Shown piece after piece: positions 56,079 through 64,000 of a stretch of DNA of 64,000 nucleotides. The position numbers and the translations under genes were made by a program. The notes beneath the pieces were generated by a model. The model saw only the letters and a list, made by a program, of their open reading frames with translations. It was not told where the DNA came from and searched no databases. Every line of letters starts with the position of its first letter. The stretch's first letter is position 1. Source of the stretch: Alitta virens (lineage: Eukaryota; Annelida; Polychaeta; Phyllodocida; Nereididae); NCBI GenBank assembly GCA_932294295.1, contig OW028584.1, forward strand, positions 5,793,407 to 5,857,406, given 5' to 3'.

Positions 56079-57242
56079 GGCTGGCTGCAGTAAAATAGGC
56101 TTGTGTGTCAATAAATTAATGCCCATCATCTAATACCTTCAGCATGCATCACCAGTTTATTTTAATAGACGTCAGTCTTCAGAAAATTCTTTCGGGGTCA
56201 AACTCCTCCCTGCATTACCATTGTTTCGCTTCTTCTCAACTTTAATGTCATATTTACCTTGCAACTGCATGATCCCTTGTATAATAATAATCAATATTCT
56301 AGGATAATCCCTCTGTTGGTCACAACTCTTGACTGGTTGAGCAAGTTGAATATCTTTTGGACAGTTGTTTCACGAAACAAAGTTTGAAACAAAGCAATGA
56401 TGATATACGTCACATGAGCACTTTATTTAGTTATTTCAGTGCTTGCCCAATTCACTGTATAACCACTAATATGCTAGGCACTCTAATATAAAATCTGCTG
56501 ATAATGCTGTAAATGAAGGGGAAAATATGCAAGTGCCTTTAAGGGACATATTCTATCTGTAATTTGCTAATTTTTGTTATGAATGCTACTTAATTACTTA
56601 TATGACACATAAATCATAGATTCTATATAATATTAGTTACTGATTTGAAAACTTATTATACATGGCGGCTGGAACCTTTATTTTTTTTAACCTTTTTAAT
56701 ATAAATACCTCTCCTTTTGTAACTGCAAACTCATAACCCTTATTATATAGCCTTTATTTAACTATTTATCTTAATGCACATATTGTATTTTGTAAATTTA
56801 TTTTTGTACCTGGACACATATTCAATGTCATTTTGTTGTCAATAAAATGAAACATATATACAAATCTATAATGTACTTCATGTACGCATGTACATCTTAA
56901 TATTTATGAACTGATTCTTTAATGTCGAAAGGAATAAGCCTCATTTGTGCATTCATGCCTATCTTGATTGCTATTAACTGATTCTTTAATGTCAGACTAA
57001 GTTTCATTCATGTATTCATGCGAATAAATCATAATTGTTATACCTCAAAATGAAAAAGTGGGTACTTACGTAATGCTACGTAACGTTACATAATAGGAAA
57101 AAAAGACGCCAATCCCCATGGCTTTCAGTTTTCCAGGAGCTAGGCAATTATTTGAGCATAGCGCCGATCCAGGCCCAACAGAGTGGGTTGTTAAACATTT
57201 TTAATTGAATTATGTAATATTGCATGGTTGAATGCGGGTGAT

Positions 57243-57390
57243 CAGGGCTGGTCTAAGTGTGTGCAAGGCTCTACGCAGGGACAATCTCACCCAATGACTG
57301 AAGACCTTTATGTCCAAAATAAACTCATAAATATTTATGTGCAGGAACCCACACAGCCGCCTTGCTGGCATTACCCTAGGACCGGCCCTG
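57243..57390. mobile_element. hAT-like MITE, unit C
   Basis: 148 bp, same termini and flanks. Confidence 0.7.
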
Positions 57391-58121
57391 CTGGTGATCC
57401 TTTACAACATTGCATTTAATGAGGCTTATTCCATCAAATTAATAGGTAGGTCATGAAACACCATTAAAGGTCTGGACAAATCGCATGAAATCTGAAATGC
57501 CTTTTTGTAATTAATACAAATGGACAGCATGTATACTAAATTCTGCATCAACGGAATAACTTGCATGCTTGTGTTTATGTCCATGCATTACAGGTTGCAA
57601 CAGTGATTACGTAATATTACATAACTCTCCCACAGAGGAGGGGAAATGCATAGTGCAATTTGCTTGATAATATATAATCTCAAGAACATGATGCTACTTA
57701 TTCCCTCAGGCATTACCTTTTCTTTCCACCAAATATATTATTTTTTTGTTGTAATTCCTAATGCATAAATAATATACCCTTTGAGGCCCCACCTTCACAA
57801 CTCCATGTTATGTGTGTCAGCTAACATATCCCAAGAAGTGTATATATCCAGGACGATTAGTTACTTTTTTCTTTATGTTGTGTGAACTAAATAAGATGTT
57901 ATGGATCACAAGCAAAGCAACTACTGTTTCTTCATTTTGCAGGAAAAATTAGATTAATGGAATAGGCAACAGCCATGTCATGCTATTATGAAATATAACG
58001 TAATAAGGGAATGCTACATGTTTGGCTGATTTCATTTTACATCTCATAATAGTGCTTTACACACCACAAACTTGTTTGTTTGCAACATGAAAGTTTACAT
58101 GAAATATGTTGTTACATAATA

Positions 58122-58770
58122 TTACATAATAGTTCCATGCATAAATATATTGATGTGGCTTATTCTGTGTTGAATGGGCTGTCTTTAAATGTATGCCTCT
58201 CAATCATGGTTCATGGATGGTATATCACCACTGTGGCAGTATGCAATGTGAGTATGCAATGATTATACCTAAGATTCAATAATTCACCCTATGTTACAAC
58301 ACTTTGTGTTTTCCAAGTCCATTGACTGAACATACATAAAATAGAGGATTTCATGATTCGTTATGAACACAATCACATTTTATAAAGCATCTGCTCAAGA
58401 TTGGACTTCTATTATATAGTCCCTAAATAGCCACCTCTCTATGGGGATTTTGCATGTTATAGCATTGGAGCGTTGGCTGTTCAGTGACTATATACTATAC
58501 TTATATAGTCACTATATAGCCACCTCTCAATGCTAATTTGCCATTGGACCTCCCAAAAAAGGTGGCTATTCCGTTACTATAATATATAGTCAGGGGTCAT
58601 CCACCTGCAGTGGCTATAACGAGAGCATGCCCAAGAAATTTCGCCAGGTGGCATATGTGGCAAAAGTATCATACCACCTAGCGAGAATTAGCAATTGGAG
58701 TATATTAAAAGCATTGCCATGTGGTCGTTTGCTCGAAAAGATTGGGTGTTTTTTTCAGGGAACAATTGCA
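58122..58770. repeat. 758-bp repeat, single copy with internal 100-bp deletion, unit C
   Basis: At 58634/58635 CCCAA joins GAAATTT; the missing segment corresponds to 3481-3580. The two ends share only AA, so the deletion looks like end joining. Confidence 0.93.
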
Positions 58771-60025
58771 TGGTTGCCAGTTCAATTAAGTCTAAAATTC
58801 TAATTTATGCAATTTAAATGTAGTAACTAAGGACTTTTTTTTTGCGAAAACAGCTGAAACTGTACTCTCTCTGGTGCTCACTGGTAACTGTAAACAATTC
58901 AATTCGGTCGAAATATATTCTCTCCGTTTAACATAATTTACAAATAAAGACATATGTGGTCTATGATTTTTTATAGATATTTACTTTAAAGAGATTCTTA
59001 GTATTTTTTCAAGTAATATGCCAAAGCAAAACTATTACAAAATATATGTGCATCACAGATCCCAATCTCCCTTCAATCATTGACCCATATGTTGTGGCTT
59101 GGTTCTCTAATATATCTGGTCTTTCATACAAAATATGATAGTCCTATACTTAGTTAAGGCCTAGGCACAGATATAAAAAATAAACACTGGACTTGAATGA
59201 ATGCTGGGCCAAAGGCCTCTGCTTCTAATTAAGAAAATACAGTAGACAGAATTAGGATGCCAGGTAACGGAAGAGCCAGGTTCAACAACTATGAAGCCAA
59301 CCTGGATTTAGAGTTGCAGATGGAAAGGCAACAGAGCCAACCTGGAACAAATGAGAAATAAAGTGAATATGTCAGGATCATATATCATAATATTATATAA
59401 AAGTTGAAATTTAAATATGGTGTTCAAAAATGACTGCCATTTTCATCATATCTTAGGCTTCATATATGATGGAAATTCAAACAAAATTTTTCAAAAACAT
59501 TTTTGGATATGATTAAAATGAGACTTAAAATGATAATGCCAGCATATGACACCATAATATCTAATTTGCTGCAGTTATATTGGGCTCCATGGATTCATTT
59601 GAATATTACCGCATAATCATAAGACCTAGATAATTACATGCAAATAGCCTGCAATACATAATGGATTTGTAGCACTAAGCATGATTCAGCAAAATTACAC
59701 TGAGCATTTCAGCTGAATGAGCTGTAATTAATCAAGTGTCAGAATCTCGCCTGCTCGCCCGCTTGCGGATGGACATCATATTTTCAAAGTGATAACAATA
59801 ACCCTGTTGGAACTTTGTTCGCTGAGGGTTAAAAAAGTATTATAATGTATGGTTATATATGCTGGGGTATATGACCTATATAACACAAAATGCTGACATT
59901 ACATGTTAACATGTCACTCAAAAAACCTTGCAAATGCCAGTTCATCATATTCCATTGACAAATAAAAGTTCAGTGTGTCACATAACAGAACATTTTACAT
60001 TGGAAATACTCCATAGTCAGTTACA

Positions 60026-60083
60026 ATGGACTTCAAACTAGTTCTCTTTCTGGTGATATTGGTGGTTTATTTAACAACACAAG
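60026..60083 (+). CDS. Gene 1 unit C, exon 1
   Basis: 58-nt signal-peptide exon, same reading. Confidence 0.82.
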
Positions 60084-61901
60084 GTAAGTAAACAGTTTTT
60101 TTCACAAAGAATGATTTTATACTGGATTTTGACTACACAACATGCTTTCTGCTGCTTCAAAATTTGCAACTTCTAGTATTCTCCTGTACACTGTCAGCCA
60201 TACTTATCTATCCGTATCATAGTCAGACGTTATTAACTATGTTAAAACATTGTTGACTTCAACTACCCTACAGTAGTGGAAAAATAAAAATAATTCTGCA
60301 AATCAATTAAATAAGCAAGATTTTGATGCAAAAATTGTTTTTTTCTACCAATTGACTGACTATTTTGCAAAAGGTAAACAGAAAATTTGCCAATTCAAGT
60401 GCTCTTGATTGTTTCAGAAATATAATTCAGAGAATATGTTGCATGCAAAAATATCTCTCAAAATCAATGTTCGATGGAATTTCCAAGGAAATATTTGATA
60501 AATGTCTTTTTTTTTATTCTGCCATACAAGCCCATGAAAAATAATGGTTCGTAGATCAACCAAGTTGCAATCATTTATAAGCAACTGAGTTTAAGATACA
60601 ACAGATTCTCTTGCAAAGCTCAAAGGCAATTAGCAGCAGTGGCTGTTTATTAGACAGAAATGTACAAATATATATTGCAAGAAATGTACACACACATACA
60701 TAGCCAGGATACAATAAAATGAAGCAACAGGGAAATTTTCATCATTTGTGAACTTTTACCACAATTGACGAAGCAGATTACAAAAATTCTGGTTTTCAAA
60801 TTAGATTATTTGAACATTATTTCCTAAAAAACATTGTGTCAATTCGAAGACTTTTAGAAAAGATATAATAAATTGAAAAGCTTATTTCCTTAAAATTTTG
60901 CTTATGTTTTGAACAAGGGTATTTTACACTCTGCTAATGAGTCGCTGTAATATTTCTGCATCAATCATTTAATTATCATATAGGCATATTATTTAACACT
61001 GTGAACAGTTTGGTGCGTGTAATATCAGTCAGTGTAGTAAGAGTGTAGAAATTGTCTTTAGCTCACCAAGTTTAATGAAAAGATCAGGCAAGACACGGTG
61101 AATTCCACTACATGTATCTATGATTATATATAGGATTACAGGTATTAATGACAGTGACTTAAGCGGTCACCGTGGTCATCGAGAGGTTGTTGTAGAAGAC
61201 TGTGAGCACACTTACTTGATTCCTAACTGAGAACATCGACGGATGTTTTGCTCATGTTCAAAACTTCCGTAGAAAACTTGCGGGTGATTGTTTATAGTAA
61301 GCAACCGTAGTGAAGCCGTCATTGCCGTAGAGGCACTCGTGACATACGCAAAGTCACATGTGAGACCTCGCTGGGTCGATCCTTGTAACCACAGTCGTGA
61401 TTAACACGTGCTTGGTAAGCCCCTCACATGTACAAGCCTGCGGGTCGTACATCGATGCCTTGGGCTCTCCTGTCATAAACGTGATTTACCCGTGGCTCAC
61501 CTGGCATCATACCGTGCATCTGTCGGGTTTGGTACGTATCCTACGTGTGATCCACCGAGTGTCCGTGATTCACACATCGCTGCCGCCAACTCACCCATCG
61601 TCTTAAGCCCCGCCCCTTCTTGCTTCCAACAGCCGTAATGAAGTCGTCAAAATGGGGTATTACATAATTCTATGACAGCAATACAGCTTCTCCGGGAAAA
61701 CCAGCTATGTGAGAGCCCCCCTTTTACAGGCATGATTGGCCGGGCATAAAATATCAACGTTTTTCCTAAGTCCCATCAAATTTAACTTACAAGTAGGTCA
61801 CTTGAATCTTGTATAAAACAAATGAGGTTTTCTTAAGTAGTGGGTATTAGTAGGTAGTGGGTAGTAGTGCATAGTAGTAGTAGTAGTAGTAGTAGTAGTA
61901 A

Positions 61902-61933
<32 letters not shown>

Positions 61934-63946
61934 ATAGTAGTGGTAGTAGTAGTAGTATTAGTAGTTGTAGTGGTATTAGTAGTAGTAGTAGTGGGTAGTA
62001 GTAGTAGTAGTAGTGGTGGTAGTAGTGGTGGTAGTAGTGGTAGTAGTAGTAGTAATTGTAGTGGTAGTAGTAGTAGTAGTATTAGTAGTTGTAGTGGTAT
62101 TAGTAGTAGTTTCTGCAAACCAACAAAATGTATGGACTTTTCTGCCAGTACACTCGATAAGATCGATGAAAACTATGTTGATGGAAACTATGTCAGTCAG
62201 ATAGTCTCCTGACATATAGGATGATTTGCTCGGTTATGCCAAACATTTTTCAAACCCTGCATATTGTACAAATCAAAAGAAAGCCTTGAAATAAAATGCA
62301 TGCACTAAAATAAGCTAACTTTGTTTCAGATGTGAGTGGCAGCTAAATTTTCAAATGGAACGGTTGTAAATTAAAATGGACTTTTATTCATTAACTGTTT
62401 CTGATGTGCCTGACTGTAAAATTTTTACAGGAGAAAATCAAACACTCACTTTTTTTGTTTCTTAGTCGTATTTTGCCACATACGAGATGAAGCAGCACAA
62501 AATGGACAGATATATCCAGAAAATTCAAATCCCAACTCTCAAGGTGTTTAAAACACCTCTGGGAAACAAATAGAAGTTTGCTATATTCCCTATTGTAAAT
62601 TCTGTGGTGATGACAAACTGACATAAAAATTATCATCACTAAGTTAGGAAAGCTGATGTTACTTTGTAACAGTGGGTGTTTTAAGTATTTGGACGGGGTT
62701 TGACTTTTTGGAGAAACTTATATTTTGTACTTTTACCTGGCATAAACTTAAAAATAAGACCAAAACACAAGTGGATATTTATTTTGTATTGTACTATAAA
62801 TGGCATGATTGTAAAAAAGGTATGAATATTTACTTTATACACACTGTTTCAGATGTGAGTGGAGATTCAAGAAGATCAAGCAGTACAAGAAGAATCGGAA
62901 CCTCTAGGATCATAAGGACTGGAACATCTCGAATGGGAACATCTCGAATGGGAACATCTCGCATCGTAACAACCCGAATTGGCTCCACCCGCGTCATCCC
63001 TTCTACAACCAGATATGGAGGATCTCGGTTGATCTCAACCGGGGGTTACCGAACTACTAGATCAAGGATCACTACAAGGCGTAGGATTCGGCCTGATAGG
63101 AGAGAAGATTGTCCTGAAGGATGGTTTTACAACCAATACAACAAACCTGTGTATGTAAGGAATGTAATGGTTAAGGCAATGGGTGAAATCTACAGCAAAT
63201 CACTGGTTTTTGCTCAGTGATTTTTTTCTAGTTTAAATTGTTAATCAATATCAAATGATATGTTCAACAAAGTACTGTATGTATCTTGAAGGCTTATACA
63301 ATAACAGTATTCCTTATAAGTGCAGTTCTGTGGTTAGTTGATTGTAGCAATGTTATGTGTACTTTTGTTCATATTATTATATAACGTTTTGTAATAACAT
63401 GCTCTTGAAAGTCCTGGGCCTCCTTGTTTCAAGGGTGGTAATATCAGCTGCATGGTCCAGCTCCTCTGAAGGCCCTAGCCACCTTTTATGAGCATCATCT
63501 GAGCTGGATGTCCTTCGGATGAGAAGTTAAATTGGCAGTCCCTTGTACTCAGCATCTATGCCGAGGCAAGTAAAAGATCCCACTCATGGGGTAAATGTGT
63601 AACATGGGTGGACTCCTTCTCTCTCTCACCTCATCAATCAACCCTCGATAGCAGCAAGGACGTAGAGGGCTGCACTTCCCATATCTATCTATCATTGTGA
63701 GTGAAGACCTTGAACCCCAGTGGTCAAAACATGGCTCTGCACAATACACAAAAAAAGTTATGGCTTTCTAGCGACCTTACAGGTTAACACTTCATTAAAT
63801 ACAATATCACCATTGACTCATTCATATATTTATTGCCCACAATTGTGTTTTTCAGTTTCATCAATGCAATGGGCAGACAGAAGGAATGTGAGGCTAAGGG
63901 CCGGTCACCCAACAATGACTTGGATGAGATTTTGAACCTCGATTAG
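60026..63946 (+). CDS. Gene 1, unit C: secreted Arg-rich GTSR-repeat protein (3 exons)
   Basis: Exons 60026-60083, 62853-63150 and 63856-63946 join to 148 residues. GTSRM occurs twice. Exon 3 has Glu to Lys (RQKECEAKG). The exon 2 donor is GTATGT instead of GTAAGT, so the in-frame stop found directly after exon 2 in A and B is gone and an unspliced message would add about 24 residues. Otherwise the same as units A and B. Confidence 0.76.
61157..61640. repeat. GC-elevated block, unit C
   Basis: Counterpart of 8400-8900. Confidence 0.45.
61838..62110. repeat. (TAG)n microsatellite, unit C
   Basis: Shares its layout and flanks with unit A rather than with unit B. Confidence 0.95.
62853..63150 (+). 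CDS. Gene 1 unit C, exon 2
   Basis: 298 nt: one 15-bp repeat fewer than A. Donor CCTGT|GTATGT. Confidence 0.8.
63415..63690. mobile_element. SINE-like repeat, member 2, unit C
   Basis: More diverged copy; lacks about 20 bp of the CCCGGCTTCTGTCTAAGG part. Confidence 0.5.
63856..63946 (+). CDS. Gene 1 unit C, exon 3
   Basis: 91 nt to TAG at 63944-63946. The poly(A) signal would fall just outside the window. Confidence 0.72.
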
Positions 63947-64000
63947 TCAAGTTTTTATTGGCTAATGACGATTTATAAACTCAGATTCAAACATTTTGTG

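Larger units (their letters stand above)
56079..60025. other. Spacer from gene 2 (B) to gene 1 (C)
   Basis: Counterpart of 874-7274 with more indels than B; the MITE and the 758-bp repeat are listed separately. Confidence 0.6.
55161..64000. repeat. Tandem segmental duplication, unit C (cut by window end)
   Basis: Third copy, present only up to just after gene 1. By eye it is the most diverged of the three: small indels at 55950-56000, 56190, 58634, 58895 and 59100-59230, yet both ends of gene 1 are intact. Confidence 0.93.

Overview
The window is animal nuclear DNA. It is AT-rich, has short exons separated by long introns with GT..AG borders, AATAAA poly(A) signals, many microsatellites, LINE, Ty3/Gypsy and SINE-like remnants, and secreted proteins with PAN/apple and kringle domains. 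A marine invertebrate fits best, but the sequence does not fix the phylum. I see no bacterial operon, tRNA, rRNA or CRISPR array.

Layout: the window is part of a head-to-tail tandem segmental duplication. Unit A fills 1-31379, unit B fills 31380-55160, and a truncated unit C runs from 55161 to the end. The phase is arbitrary: each unit as defined begins inside the last intron of the gene started in the previous unit. The array continues beyond both window edges.

Each unit carries two plus-strand genes. Gene 1 has three exons (unit A 7275-11256; unit B 36392-40114; unit C 60026-63946). It encodes a signal peptide, a very arginine-rich Ser/Thr/Gly region with a five-residue repeat (x-G-T-S-R type), and a short C-terminal segment with two cysteines. 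The three paralogs differ mainly by whole 15-bp repeats (3, 1 and 2 copies of the GTSRM block), giving 153, 143 and 148 residues. Gene 2 has four exons (unit A 19606-31904; unit B 48514-55685; the last exon of an upstream copy at 373-525). It encodes a 191-residue secreted protein with one PAN/apple domain and one complete six-cysteine kringle split over two exons. There is no protease or transmembrane segment, so the architecture resembles a stand-alone NK1 fragment of an HGF-like protein.

Between and inside the genes lie a 148-bp hAT-like MITE; a 758-bp repeat (four tandem copies in unit A, one each in B and C) containing inverted-repeat structure; TAG, TAGA and TCTA arrays; an antisense Ty3/Gypsy pol fossil; a decayed LINE/gag-like block; and an old LINE reverse-transcriptase fossil inside the split kringle. 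In unit A a younger LINE (24404-28164) sits in that fossil. Its ORF1 protein ends in a NADAR-family (YbiA-like) domain, which is the most unusual protein in the window. The younger LINE is cut off at its 3' end and fused to a second copy of about 2.2 kb of intron that includes the first kringle half-exon, so unit A carries that exon twice. Diagnostic bases show that the second copy came from a different lineage of the array, which points to unequal or template-switch exchange between units.
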